From contig CM018036.1 of the NCBI GenBank assembly GCA_008638375.1, positions 8,711,577 through 8,775,576 on the forward strand: a stretch of DNA of 64,000 nt. Direction: 5' to 3'. The notes beneath the pieces are model-generated. The model searched no databases. It was not told where the DNA came from and saw only the letters and a list, made by a program, of their open reading frames with translations. Positions 24,401-36,139 of this stretch are shown here, in pieces. Numbering within the stretch: position 1 is the stretch's first letter; the number at the start of each line of letters is the position of its first letter. Both the position numbers and the translations under genes were made by a program. This DNA is from Nyssa sinensis. Lineage: Eukaryota > Streptophyta > Magnoliopsida > Cornales > Nyssaceae.

Positions 24401-25332
24401 AGATTAATTTTTTTTGTTTTTTTAGAGCTAAATTTTAGGATCATATTGATTCAAAAAGAGGCACAATCCTCATTATGGTGTTTGAAACACTATAAGAATC
24501 CCATTCATTGAAACACTAAAAGAATTAGAAGATGTCATCCTTTGGATTAAAAATTTACATGGAACAGACTGAAGCAATCAACCTATCATTCGGGTACAAT
24601 ACAAAGAAAACATATCGTTAAAAGGAAAAATGATAACATATTCTTTTTGCCTATTGCACTTCTGTCATAAGATGGCGATGATGTCACAATGCTCAAGTTG
24701 TGGATCAGCTTGATGGATTTGATTTTCATTGGAACATCAAAGTTCTAATGATGTGAAACATCATCGTAATGGCCCCATAAATCAAGGTTTTGGGCATCTT
24801 CAGTCATGTCGTCTCCAAGAAGCATATCCTAATATTAGCCCAACAACAGCAAGGTTCAAATTGGGCCACCAATTTATGTGTTCTTAATTATGGCTTCACC
24901 AATGACGGTGGCCACTGCAATCCCTGGACAACCACTACGTTCTCCCCATAGAGGCCTTAGTGAAGATCGCTATTTGGAAGGCTTGGTTCAGACTGCGACG
25001 TTTCTGGATATTGACGGTGACGGTTGATCGGTGGCTATTGGTGACAGCGCATGGCAGTGGTAGTGGCGGAGGAGAGGAACTGAGATTGGGAGGTGGGTTT
25101 GAAAATTGAGAATGTGAAATGGGCAAAGGGCAAAGGGATAAATCATGTATATGGGTATTTTTTCTATTTTTTTTTTAAAAAAAGTGATAGCTCATCAAAA
25201 TAGATTTGAGATAAAAAAAAAAAAATTAAAAAAAATAACCAAGGGTCCTTCAGCTTCAAAAATACAAAATGCTTGAACTTTACAATAATATTAATATCTT
25301 TTAAAGGGAGTTGAACCTAATTAATTCTTTAA
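24401..25332. other. Intergenic, no gene seen
   Basis: Less AT-rich than its surroundings at 24880-25130, where a 63-codon minus-strand frame has Pro/Ser-rich composition but no domain, splice context or family match that I recognise. It could be an old gene fragment. Nothing else is seen. Confidence 0.45.
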
Positions 25333-25568
25333 GGCCATGTTTGTTTCATGTATTGAATAAGGATGGATTAACTATCCCTTTATTAATAGTGATAAGATTA
25401 GTAATTTTCACTTCATCTCCTTCTATTATTTTATCCATGATGTGGGTCATTATTGACTTCTGGTACTATTAGTGAGTTCTTTTCTTTTTTACCAAACACC
25501 TGACAATACAAGATCATGGAGACTAATTTATCTAATATTCCTCCCTAAGCCAGCAAACAAACATAGCC
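25333..25568. mobile_element. Tourist-like MITE with TAA target duplication
   Basis: A 236-bp element with well-preserved inverted ends: GGCCATGTTTGTTTCATG on the left and, reverse read, GGCTATGTTTGTTTGCTGG on the right. TAA flanks it exactly on both sides (25330-25332, 25569-25571). It is non-coding. Confidence 0.8.
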
Positions 25569-27245
25569 TAAATATATAATTGGGTGGGACATGACATCCA
25601 AATTCATCCTTATCCTAATTAAACCAATGTTTAATCTCTGTCTTTATTCCTGTCTCATCCAATTTATTTTTTTTCCCAAAATTCTTCCATTAGAAGTGGG
25701 GTGGAACCTGAAGAGTAAGGAAAAAACATGCCTAACCATTAAACATCCCATTGCATACTAAGAAACTTCAACCAAGATTTTGTTGCAATTCGATTCTTCT
25801 TTAAACTTGAATAAGTAGAAGTTTTTTCCCCAAACAGATATGGAAAAGCCTCATCTAGTTCACCATATTCCATAATTAATAATGTTGCTAACTCCTTGTT
25901 TATTGGGTGCCTTATTTGATATAATCTTCCCAAAAGACATATATTCCATCATTGGAATGGAAGACATGTTCTATAGCATGCCTATTTGGGAAAGAATGAG
26001 TTGTATACACAAAAACTTGACTAAGAAAGAACCCTTTCACATGATAAATTACAAAAATAAAACTCATCCCAAAAGGAATCAACTTATTTTAAACTGAAAT
26101 ATACGTAGAAACTAAAAATTTATCGTGTTCTAATAACCTAGTGAAATTTCAATGAGTTAACACAGTGAAATTTCAATTTGTTTCGGATTTTGCAATCCTC
26201 TTTCCTTCCTTCCTTGATGTGTCTTCCACTAATCACCTTAGTCCTAGAACCAAGTTTTAGCTAATTACTACCACAAAATCACAAACTTCCAAATATCAGT
26301 ATCATAGCACCCATTTCAGGCTAACACTATCCAATGAAATAATGAAATTTCACTATCCATGGAAAGACAATGAAATTTTGCTGTTTCTTTGTTACATTTG
26401 TGAATCTTATAATATTTTAGAGGAAAGTATACATGTAATAAACTTAATCCAACAAATAAGGGCCCAAAAGGAACTTCTTAAATAATTTTTTTTGATTATA
26501 AACCGCCGGATCACGAAACACCTGACCAAGATGGAAATAATTTTTCGAATAGCCATTCTCTAGTATATGATGATGTCTTGATCTTCAAATATCATATCAA
26601 TTCTGATGTTTGACCAACAAAACTTATGAGATATGTAAGCCCCTATCGAAATATATAGCTTCCTTTTCATATAAGCTATGTTAGTCAAATAGTAAAAACA
26701 TCAAAACTATGGATGATGGGGGGTGATCGATTCGGCCAACAGGACATTTTGTGGTGATGATGATGGTGGATTGACGATGTTAAATTGCAAATCCTAAATG
26801 ATTATATTAAGACAGTGAGAAATAGAAAACAAGATAGATGAGAACCAGATTAGGGATCAAATAGAAAAAATGCCAGTAGAGGCGGTGGCGGAAGAGTGTA
26901 GACGAAGACCAGTGGTTGTTCTCAACATTGGGATCAACCATTTCGTCTATTGCAGTCTTCATTCAATTAATTTACAATCATGGGACTAGACGGGAGGAGT
27001 TCTAATTTAAACGATAGAATGAACTCATGACTAATTATCCTTATTTATAGTGAACTAATATATTCTTTTATGTACTTACCCAAAAGAACAAATATTCTTT
27101 TTTGAAATTTTCTTTTATTCAAAGATGAATGTTTATTCCATGCATTGCATGGGTACCATGTAGTAGCCGAATCAAAACAAGTACAAGAAAAAGAAGAAGA
27201 AAAGAAAAGGAGGAGGTGGTGGGAAAATTGTAGGGGTCCTGGTCT
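25569..27245. other. Intergenic DNA downstream of the SWEET gene
   Basis: About 1.7 kb with no supported gene. Open frames near 25739 and 25882 overlap on opposite strands and show no family. The part next to 27245 is the probable 3' UTR of the SWEET gene (minus strand); its extent is unknown. Confidence 0.5.
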
Positions 27246-29477
27246 TCAGGCCGTCTGTGAGAGTTCAACCTGAGATGTCCTATTCTCGCAATCATCGTCA
27301 TCCCATTGGGTAGTCTTGTAGTAGGTGGCATATAGTATGAGCTGCACTGCACCAGAAAATGCTCCCAAACCATTTGGAAACTATCCAAAGACAGAAGAAA
27401 AAGAAAAGAAAAGTGTGGATCAGTTTAATTCGATTTCATTGAGCATGCTTAGAATGACTTCATTGAGCATGCTTACAATGACCAAACACACCTCAAGCAA
27501 ATATGTGTTTGTTAGATTGGTTTTCTTTTCTTAGCAAACAAACATAATTTCAGTAACAAAAAATTTCAAAAACAGACTTAATTCCAAAAGCTATATATGT
27601 TATTAAACACCAAACAAAAATTGAAATAGAGATAGTTCATATAACACAGAATATCGAATCGAATTGAATTGAAAGAGAAATTTTATTTACCGCGATGTAG
27701 AAATCAAATTTAATGAGAGCATAAATCAACCAAACAACTCCATTAGCAAAGTTTGCGAGTGATAGATAGAATGGCATGTATTTCACACTCTTTGTCCTGA
27801 TGACTTGACGCTGTCCCAAAAAGAAGTTGAAAAATAAAGATAGTCATCAATAAAATTCGAGAATATGAATATATATATATATATATCTATATGTGTGTGT
27901 GTGTGTGTGTTATATAAGAGGAAATACACGTACCATGACAGTCAATGGGGAAGTATACATAATGATATTGAAGATGATGCACAACAGCCCAATAAACATA
28001 GATCTTTTCTTGGTGCCATGTAATTCTAACAAGGTAATGGCAGCTATAATGACCATGAAGACTACCTCGATGAAAAGAGCAATGATAATCTTCCGCTGAG
28101 TATAAACAAAAAGAAAAAAAAAACGGTTACCTTGTTTGGTCATGCCAAATTAGGCTATATATGGCAAAGTTCAATATTAAATGAAATTGGCAATTAGGCA
28201 AAGTTAAGTGCTTCGCTTGTGCACAACCCTATTTTATTGTGTGGGCAAAGGTGGGTTGGATTAGTAGAGTAGCTAAGTGTCTGGTCATTGGACTCGGCCT
28301 TTGATTGGCCCATAAGATCTTGGAAGATCCTATCATGTGAAAAAATAAAATTGGACTACCATTTCACCTATCCAAAATATGATAATTCTATATCCAATGC
28401 TACATATGGTATTAAAAATAGGACGGGCTATTCATGACACTTCACCTTTTTTTCTTTAGAGTCAGTTTATATATTTGATCCAACAACTTTAATGACTAGT
28501 TGGAAAGATAATAGTTATTGTGTTAAAATATTAATACTTTAGCATTAGAAGTTAGTAATCTCAAAATATAACATTTTAATACTGTATCAATGTCAAAATA
28601 TAACTTTAACATGATTCAAATAACATTTAGCCATCGGAAATACTTTAACAGTATAAGTGCCAAAGCCGGTAATGGTCCAATTGATCCTAACGATTGATTA
28701 GACTTTTAAGAAAATAAAAACAATATAAATATGACATACGCGTTTTGGCCAATTGGAGAAGACTGAAGAAGACAGGTGACATAGAGGATTTCAATCACAA
28801 AGCCAGTTCCATTGATTGTGACCACCAAGAGGCTGTCCGGATGGACAAAAGGGAGACCATAGAAGATCCACATAGCGCAATTAAGCACAGTAGCCAGGTA
28901 GGGGTCTGGCTTGAACTCTTCCACTGATTTTGCCCGCCATATCTTTATGAATGTTGGTCTGCAATTCATCCAGGAACAAATATATCTGTCTTTAATAACT
29001 ATTACTTTCCTTAAGAACATATGAAAAAATGATGTAGGACCAGTATTTTTTGAAATAAAAGAATGAATGATAGTTATTTTGTCTTTTAAAAGAAAAAATA
29101 GAGTACCTATGTGTCACATAATGCCATGTTAATAAATAGGTTTGGGCCTGTCTCTCTCCATTTCAATAAAAATATAAAAGAGACATTCTGTTTATCTCAT
29201 AAGTGAGGTCTAGTAACTACATGTTGGAACCAGTAAAATTCTTGAGCAGACAGGATCCTATCATCTATGAACTAAGTTTATAAATCAAACCAAACCAATC
29301 ATAATCCCAACTGGACAAAAATAAATGTTTTTTGTTTTTTTTTTAAAATCAGATAACTCATTTACTTGACACCTTGATCCTTGAATTCGGTTCATACAAA
29401 AACTTCTCGTTGGAACCACACCTATGAAAGCGATGGACTCTCGTAAATTCTATTAAATTAAATGAAGAGACTCCTAG

Positions 29478-29542
<65 letters not shown>

Positions 29543-29834
29543 TACAGTGGTGAGAGGAACAGGAAAAAGGATATGACATTCCCTGCATAGAGAAAGGAAT
29601 AAAAGTTAGAAATGTGGAGAATTAAAATGAGATGAAAGAGAACACTGGACAGAAAATTAAAACTGATAAACTGTTTCTATCTCATGCAAAAGACATTATA
29701 TATATTGATCACTATGGAGAATTAAATGACTAAATGAATTAATGTATAGATAATTAGATAAACAATATGGTTAGTGTTGGCAAGGACAAACCGATAATTC
29801 CAACAACCGTCCTTATTGTTTCTGTGTCCGTCAT
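27246..29834 (-). CDS. SWEET: SWEET sugar transporter, clade II type, with an apparent 1-base deletion (six exons)
   Basis: Bidirectional sugar uniporter with two MtN3 repeats of three helices joined by one helix; closest in memory to Arabidopsis SWEET5 and its relatives. I read exons 29834-29792 ([14 protein letters not shown]), 29582-29546 ([12 protein letters not shown]), 28958-28740 (PTFIKIW...[15 protein letters not shown]), 28095-27934 ([14 protein letters not shown]...PLTVM), 27810-27691 ([14 protein letters not shown]...) and 27380-27246 (FPNGLG...KTTQW, ending SQVELSQTA). Exon sizes and phases are those expected of SWEETs except that they sum to 716 nt, one short of a multiple of three. 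Just after YVT the expected sequence (VFSNWPKR) continues in the next frame, so exon 3 seems to have lost one base. With the strong donor (GTATGT at 28739) the frame would stop early in exon 4. It may be a recent pseudogene, an assembly error, or rescued by splicing. The intact product would be about 238 aa. Confidence 0.85.
29484..29537. repeat. TA/GA microsatellite in SWEET intron 2
   Basis: A TA run followed by about 20 GA units. It lies directly downstream of the exon 2 donor (on the gene strand the intron starts GTACTCTCCTCTCTC), so length changes act very close to a splice site. Confidence 0.85.
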
Positions 29835-30050
29835 CTTTGAAGCTTAGGAGAAGAAAAGGAAGCAACAGAAGAAGAAGATGATGATGTTGATGAGGAGGAG
29901 GAGGAGGAGGAGCAGGACAATAGAAAAACAATAAATTAATGGATTACATTCAGATTAAAGAATTCTGATTATTGGAAAGGCTTATCATAGATAAGAGCCT
30001 GTTCAAGTTATTGAGTTTGGGAAAGGAACTATACTTATATACAGATATTA
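29835..30050 (-). promoter_or_regulatory. Probable SWEET 5' UTR and core promoter
   Basis: On the minus strand a TATA-like word (TATATAAG) lies near 30034-30042, about 200 bp upstream of the start codon at 29834. The leader contains a TCC/CTC repeat (29896-29913). The transcription start is not visible, so the assignment is tentative. Confidence 0.35.
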
Positions 30051-30693
30051 AATATAATTTTCTGAAAAAAGGCTTTGGTCAGGAGCAAAAGGCTCATCTC
30101 TTCTCTCTCTCTCTGTCTTCTCTGTCTACCAAGTATATGTGAATGGATGTGATAAGATTATTTTCCTCCTATTTTTAATTAATTACTAATTATTGGTGAT
30201 AGATTACTTGATCCAAAAAAAGAAAATTTGACTATTAATTTGAAGATGTCAATGGGTTTTAACTATATATAATGCATGTTTATAGTAGAATCACATATTG
30301 AATTTGGGTTTCCAAAGGAACTTGAACATTGTCTTCTCATTCCTTTATTTCTACATCTCGTTGCTATTTTAAAAAAATAAAAATAAAAATACAATTCTAT
30401 TATCCCCTTTTTTGCATTCAATTATTTCTAAACAATGTATTTTAATTGCTTTTACTTATTTGTGATTTTGGGAAGAAGCCTCAAATTATAAAAAAAAAAA
30501 AAAAATAGACCAAATTATAAAAATGAGAACAAAAGTAAATCTTTAGTGGATAATAATAGTTAAATTCAAATCCTTAATTATTAAAAATAGCAAATATTCC
30601 CTCAACTATTTTTTTATGGATTATTTTCATCTTTTTGGATAATGACAAAACCAAGGGCAGAATTATAGCTAGGCTTGGCCTGACGGTAGCCCC

Positions 30694-30781
<88 letters not shown>

Positions 30782-31196
30782 GTAGTTAGCCCTCCCTAGT
30801 TTGACCAAATTTAAAAAAATAAAAAACAGCCTAAATATTTTTCAAAAAATTCTAGCCCCTCTAAATTTTTTTGTAGCTCCACCATCGAACAAAACCATCG
30901 TAGTACATGGCCATCGGTAAAAATGATAAAAATCGTTAAAATGGATGATTACATATTGGGGACGAGGTGTATACATTCATGATAATGTATATCAAAATTT
31001 GATAAATGAAATAAATAATGTCATCTAGTTCCTGTTATATGAAATATATATATATATATATATATATCACATGTCAAATTTAAATATGTACGATCATAGA
31101 ATTTTTCTGCATGTTACTATCTTATCACTAGATTTTTTTTTTTCGATATTTAAAGTAATTAATAGCTTCTTTTCATGGTGGGCATATGATGTGTGC
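30051..31196. other. Intergenic with repeats
   Basis: AT-rich. The stretch at 30640-30900 ('ggcttggcctgacggtagcccctcc' ... 'ctagcccctctaaatttttttgtagctccacc') looks like the edges of a dispersed repeat seen in part at 41290 and 58000; the TA array sits inside it. A second TA run is at 31048-31067. No gene. Confidence 0.5.
30698..30779. repeat. Long TA microsatellite (about 41 units)
   Basis: An uninterrupted run of TA dinucleotides of roughly 82 bp. It is the longest in the window. Such arrays are variable in length and often collapsed in assemblies. Confidence 0.95.
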
Positions 31197-31561
31197 TTTG
31201 AAAAATTAAATGAAACCCTCATTGTGCTCATTCTTAAAAGAGACATCTCTAGTTTCTCACTTTAGGCCCATCAGTTTATGATTTATGATTGTTTACAAAA
31301 TTGTTTCTTCCATAGTTGTTAAGCCACTTTGGCCCATCTCTTGAATTTGTTCCAAAATCCAAATCCATCATCATATCAATGACAATATCCTACTTGTACA
31401 TGAGCAAACTTATGCATTTAATGGGCCAGAAAGAAGAAAGTAGGGGTTTATGACACTTCTGGTTCAGAGAAAGTTTATGAAAATTAATATGATAAATTAG
31501 ATTATGAATGTAGTACTACACCTTTTAAAATACTCATAAATGGTAGGACTGAGGTTCTATC
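31197..31561 (+). pseudogene. LINE (L1-type) reverse transcriptase fragment
   Basis: In shifting frames this stretch reads like plant L1-type reverse transcriptase: KLNETLIVLILKRD, then FRPISL, VYKIVSS, NDNILLVHEQ and finally TPFKILINGRTEVLS. The order matches the family (ETLIVLIPK, RPISL, YKI, DN-L--QE, --ILING). Stops and frameshifts make it dead. It is cut by the hAT-like element at 31562. Confidence 0.65.
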
Positions 31562-32227
31562 TAGGGGTGTCAATCGTGTCATGTCATTTTGTATTCGTGT
31601 CGTGTCAAGATAAGAGTATTATACTATATGGGTTGACGCGAACACGATACGATTAATTAATCGTGTCAACTTGCTCAACCCTAACATAACCTGTATAATA
31701 CACGGGTGACATGACATGACTCGTATAACCCGTTTATTAAACAAGTCCTGTTAAAACACAAATAACACGACACGACCCGTATAACCCATTTATTAAATAA
31801 GTTATATTAAAACACGAATAACACAACCCATTTAAATTGTATAACTTGTTTTCATAATAAAATTACTAGATAAAATCTAATTCATTCATTTTTAACACAT
31901 TATAGTAATAATAATCATTTTTAATTGAGAGTAGGTTTTAAAATCTAAAATTCATTAGAGTTTTTGTTTGGATATAATTTGCAAAACTAACTTTACTTAT
32001 ATGGATAATAAATGGGTCCGATGGGTTAGGCGGGTTTGTATTAAACGGGTTTGACGCGAATAATTAAATGGGTTATTCCGTGTTAAACGGGTCAACTCGA
32101 TTACAACCCGGACATAACACGTTTATTAACTGTGTTAAACGGGTTGACCCGTTTATGATCCAAACCCATTAATTACGTGTTAGGTTCGAGTCGTGTTATC
32201 GTGTCGTGTCAAAAATTGACACCCCTA
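31562..32227. mobile_element. Non-autonomous hAT-like element, copy 2, with perfect 8-bp target duplication
   Basis: A 666-bp element with perfect 13-bp inverted ends (TAGGGGTGTCAAT / ATTGACACCCCTA) and a perfect 8-bp direct repeat GTTCTATC at 31554-31561 and 32228-32235, the hAT signature. The interior is rich in CGTGTCGTGTC, AACACGACACG and 'cccgtttattaaa' words and does not code. It is the best-preserved member of the family also seen at 5715-6287. Confidence 0.88.
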
Positions 32228-32318
32228 GTTCTATCTGTGTCATTAAAATGCTCATTCTCTACACAATTGGCATAGTTTTAATTCTCTCTCACCCATCATT
32301 GTATCAAAAAAAGAAAGG

Positions 32319-32660
32319 TACATTACACTAACCTCCTATGAATTTTTGATAATTATAAAAATCTTTCTTAAAATTTTTGAAATGACACTAACATCTCCGA
32401 TTTTTAGTGACAAACTACATATACTTCTCTACTGGTCCTTTTTTTTTTTTCAAAATAACAAAGTATCCCCCTTTCATATCTATAATTTTGACCATTTTTC
32501 TAACTTTTTTTAAAATTTTTTTCATTTTATATAAAAAAAAGTAAGATAAAAATACTTATATATTTTAGCCAAAAGAAGGTTTTAATTGATATTTATTTGA
32601 AAAATGAAAAAAAAAATAGTCAAAATTGGTTCATACCTCTTGACAGAAATTCCTTCCCAT
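32319..32660. mobile_element. Mutator-like MITE family GGGTAAATTACAC, partial copy
   Basis: The left end (GGTACATTACACTAACCTCC) and following 170 bp match 34469-34640: 'ttttgaaatgacactaacatc', 'caaaataacaaagta-cccctttcat' and 'gaccatttttctaac' recur in order. The right end is not clear, so this copy is probably truncated. Confidence 0.5.
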
Positions 32661-33118
32661 CTCACTGAATTTTAAGGATGTCCATCTCATTGTTAAAACT
32701 TAAAAGAGGAATGGAATTTGAATGTCCCCATCCTCAGCTTCACTAACAAAATCTTGAGCAGAATTAAATCTTGGTCTGTTAGGTCCTTATCTTGTGTAGG
32801 GAAGTATAGTTTTTCAAATCTGTACTTTATAACTATATACTAATATTACGTTTGGTTTAGATTATTTTGGCTGATTTAATCATTTAACGTGATTAAATCA
32901 ATTTTTGTTTTAAAATCTTAGTTTGCTTAACCGAATAAAGATGATTATTTTATAATTAATTATATAAAAAAATTTAATTAAATCATAATCAGATCTTATA
33001 CTGAATATTTTTTAAGCAACTTCATTCTCATAGGTAATTTGAAATTCAAAAAAAGAAATCAGTTACATATATATAGGAAATGATATGGGAGGATGAAAAA
33101 ACTTGTGGGATTCAAAAT

Positions 33119-33235
33119 TTCAGAGGAAATGATCTTCTTGCTAACATTAGGAAAAGTTCTATTGCAGCTGCTGTTTATTACATTTGGGCAGAAAGGAATG
33201 CAACGGTTGTGGAGAAAGAGTTGACAAAATGCTAA
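33119..33235 (+). pseudogene. LINE ORF2 C-terminal (zf-RVT region) fragment
   Basis: A frame reading LLANIRKSSIAAAVYYIWAE followed by RNATVVEKELTKC and a stop matches the tail of plant L1-type ORF2 proteins ('-IRKISLAA-VYYIW-ERN-R-'). It lies in the same orientation as the reverse transcriptase fragment at 31197, about 1.7 kb away, so both may come from one internally deleted element. Confidence 0.6.
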
Positions 33236-33710
33236 TCAAGATTTTATGAAGATTTGTTGATTCAGTTAGAATTAGAGCATTCTCATGGAAAAAGTTTTAG
33301 ACTTTCACCAATTGGGAAACCTGCATCAATTGAGCATTCCTACAACTATGTTGACTTCACAGAGTTCTTTTGCTCTCCTTTTGTTTTGAGCTTGCCATTA
33401 GAGATAGCCACTCTTGTTCGCGTCCCGTCTATTATGTCCCTCATTCCGTTCCCATCGTCCTCTAAAAATTAAAATTATTAATATATATATGTGCACATAT
33501 TATACATAATTAGATGTATATATATGAGAGTATTTAATAAATTATAAAAATATTAAAAGATATGTATGTAATTTAAATATATAATCGGATAGGAAATGGG
33601 ACAAGGAATCCTTCCCCTACTATCCCTGCCCCAAACCCATACCACTAGGGGCGGGGCGGCACATTTTGTCATTCCTAGCTCATGTCCCCTCTAGAGACGT
33701 AACTCTCTTT

Positions 33711-34065
33711 AGGCATGTTTGGATGGAGGTAGCATTTTCGAAACGCGGCGTTTTGGAGTTTAAATCAATTTTTTTTTTTAATTTTTATAGTTGAATATTT
33801 GTTTCGACATTTTTAAAACAACTGTTTAAACATTTCTAAGTACAAACATCCATTTCGAAAGAGCATCAATGAAAGGTTTTTTACAAACTCCTATTTTGTT
33901 ATCCATATAACACATTTAATACTTTTAATAGCTCATGCAAACACTACATTATTTAAGTCCGTTTCAAACACATTAATCCAAACACTTACAATTAACTCAA
34001 ATTGTACTTTTTCAAATAACACTTCTCTCAAACTGCACTTTTTCACTGTTCACCCAAACGAGCAC
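33711..34065. mobile_element. MITE family TGTTTGGATGG, copy 1
   Basis: The left end GCATGTTTGGATGGAGGT pairs with the right end read in reverse, GTGCTCGTTTGGGTGAACAG. The body matches, in the opposite orientation, the element at 51196-51456: 'gcatcaatgaaagg', 'cacatttaatacttttaatagctcatgcaaacactac' and 'caattaactcaaattgtactttttcaaat' recur. Non-coding. The target duplication is unclear. Confidence 0.6.
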
Positions 34066-34468
34066 AATTGTCTATCTTGGTAATCTGATTCTAGTTTTGT
34101 ATAGCTCTTTTTTAGCTACGGCTTGTACATTTATTCTTCTTTTAATAAATTATTTACTTGGACAAAAAAATTTATCAAACAATGAAATGCCTTAAAATGA
34201 TGGATAATTCAATTTTATGCCACATATTTTTGTTATTAAAAGCCACTTGAGAAGTTTTTATTCCATTAGGGTGTATAAAAAAGCAAACTCTTTCTATTAT
34301 ATATTTTGTGAATCCTGTGTTTTAAGGTTTGAGGTCATACAATCATCTAAATTTTGTGTTGCATATTTTTCTTTTACAATTTTGAATCTTGCAATTTAAA
34401 AGTTCATCCTTTATAGCTAGCACATTTCTATCCATACATATGACTGCATACATGTTACAATGTATAAT

Positions 34469-34880
34469 GGGTAAATTACACTAACATCCTTTAAAGTTTT
34501 GAAATGACATTAACATCTTTTATTTTCACTGAAAAATTACAAAAATTTCTCGTATAACCTTTTTTATTTCTTTTCAAAATGATAAAAATACTCCTTTCAT
34601 TTATTTTTTTTAGATCTTTTAAGGTTCGACCTTTTTCTAACTTTTTAAAAATTTTTTTCTTTATATAAAAAATAAAATTAAGATAAATAACTTATATTTG
34701 TTTAGTCAAAGAAAATTTTAATTAATATTTATTTGAATATGAAAAAAAAAGTTAAAAAATTGGTCAAAATTAAAAAAAAAAAATAATGAAAATGTCATTT
34801 TTGTTATTTTAAAAAAAAGTAAAGCTGAAAAAGAGTTTGTGTAATTGTCAGAAACTTAAGAGATTAAGTATAATTTACCC
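34469..34880. mobile_element. Mutator-like MITE family GGGTAAATTACAC, full copy
   Basis: A 412-bp element. Left end GGGTAAATTACACTAACATC, right end read in reverse GGGTAAATTATACTTAATCT. The flanks ATGTATAAT (34460-34468) and ATGTATTAT (34881-34889) match at 8 of 9 bases, a likely 9-bp Mutator-type target duplication. Related copies are at 32319 and 49317, and a half copy is near 61197. Confidence 0.65.
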
Positions 34881-36139
34881 ATGTATTATTAATTATAATT
34901 TTGATCAGTGTTCTCCATTCTATTTTATCATTGATATTTAATCCAAATTTTCATTAAAAGTCCTTCGATGCATAGTCAAATTATTGTACATGTCACATAT
35001 TTAATTATGTATTTAGAAAATTGAGGAAATCTGAAACTGATGTCTCTATAATTAAATAGTATTCATTTGATATATTAAGTGAAAGTGTCCCTTTGGTTGA
35101 TTTATTTAAAAATATTGTTGCAAATAAATAGTTATTGAGATTAAGTAACTGACGTAGCTGACCATGATCAGAAAAAAAATATTTGAGTGTTTGATAAAAA
35201 TTATTAAAAAGTGATTATAAAATTCGAAATAAAAAAATAATATAAAAAAAGAAAAGAATAAAAGATAATTGAATAATCTTACTTTTCTTTTCACAAAGCA
35301 GCTTATTGATAATAAATTGATTTCAGCTTAATAAGTATAGGTCTCACTCCATCACCAAAATGATTAATTTTGAATTAAATATTTAATTTTTCATTCAAAT
35401 ACAATAAACTGACTTCATTAGACTGAAACAAACGAATTCTAAATTTCAATACCTATTTTATTACCCTCCATTTGTTAATAACAAATTGGCCGGTCCATGT
35501 TTTTAGTTGTAGACACTATCTGCCATGTCCCAAATGCTTGATGCTTACAGATTTGGTGAAATGTGTCTGAAATCACCTGGCAGCTAACTGGAGAAACCTC
35601 TCATCTTTGATTAAGACCTAGCAACAATCACTCCTATCAAATTTATATTAGGTTTGCAAAATAATTCCCTGTCTGGGCTATACCCCATGGGCAAGCTCAT
35701 ATGGAAAGAAATTGAGGTTACTACCTTGAGGTCCAGGATTTGAATTCTCATCTTGTTTGCTCCTCCGACTCACTTACATGTTACAATTTTAATGTGTCAT
35801 GCATGCAATTACATGTAATATTATGTTAATATTTAATTTTAACTAAAAAAATAAAATTTAATTTCTTACTGAGTTTGGGACTTAGAATTGTCCAATCACC
35901 ATTTACTCAAAAACTCTTGTTTAAAAAAAAAAAAACAATATAAATTTATTAATGAGAAGAAAATCCAAAGAACTACAACCAAAACAGTCTGGAGAACTAA
36001 ACAAAGAAGAATATAGAATCCTCCCCTGATAACCTCCAAGAATCTACACATCAAGAGAAAGACCCACAACATCATAGAAAAAGCATGAAAAAAACTACCC
36101 CCTCCTAGAATATTTCTTGATATCACTATAAATCAAGGT
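34881..36139. other. Intergenic, no gene seen; SINE-like patch at 35660-35760
   Basis: AT-rich DNA. At 35660-35760 a patch reads '...gggcaagctcatatgg...' then 'gaggtccaggatttgaattctc', resembling the A and B boxes of a tRNA-derived SINE, but no ends or poly-A tail with target duplication could be fixed. An open frame near 35896 on the minus strand is low-complexity and not called. Confidence 0.4.

Noticed and set aside
24935..25126. 63-codon Pro/Ser-rich minus-strand frame
   Set aside because: No domain, no splice partners, no promoter; composition alone is not enough.
29722..29931. 69-codon Pro/His/Leu-rich minus-strand frame over SWEET exon 1
   Set aside because: Wrong frame; the real exon 1 ([14 protein letters not shown]) starts at 29834 in another frame.
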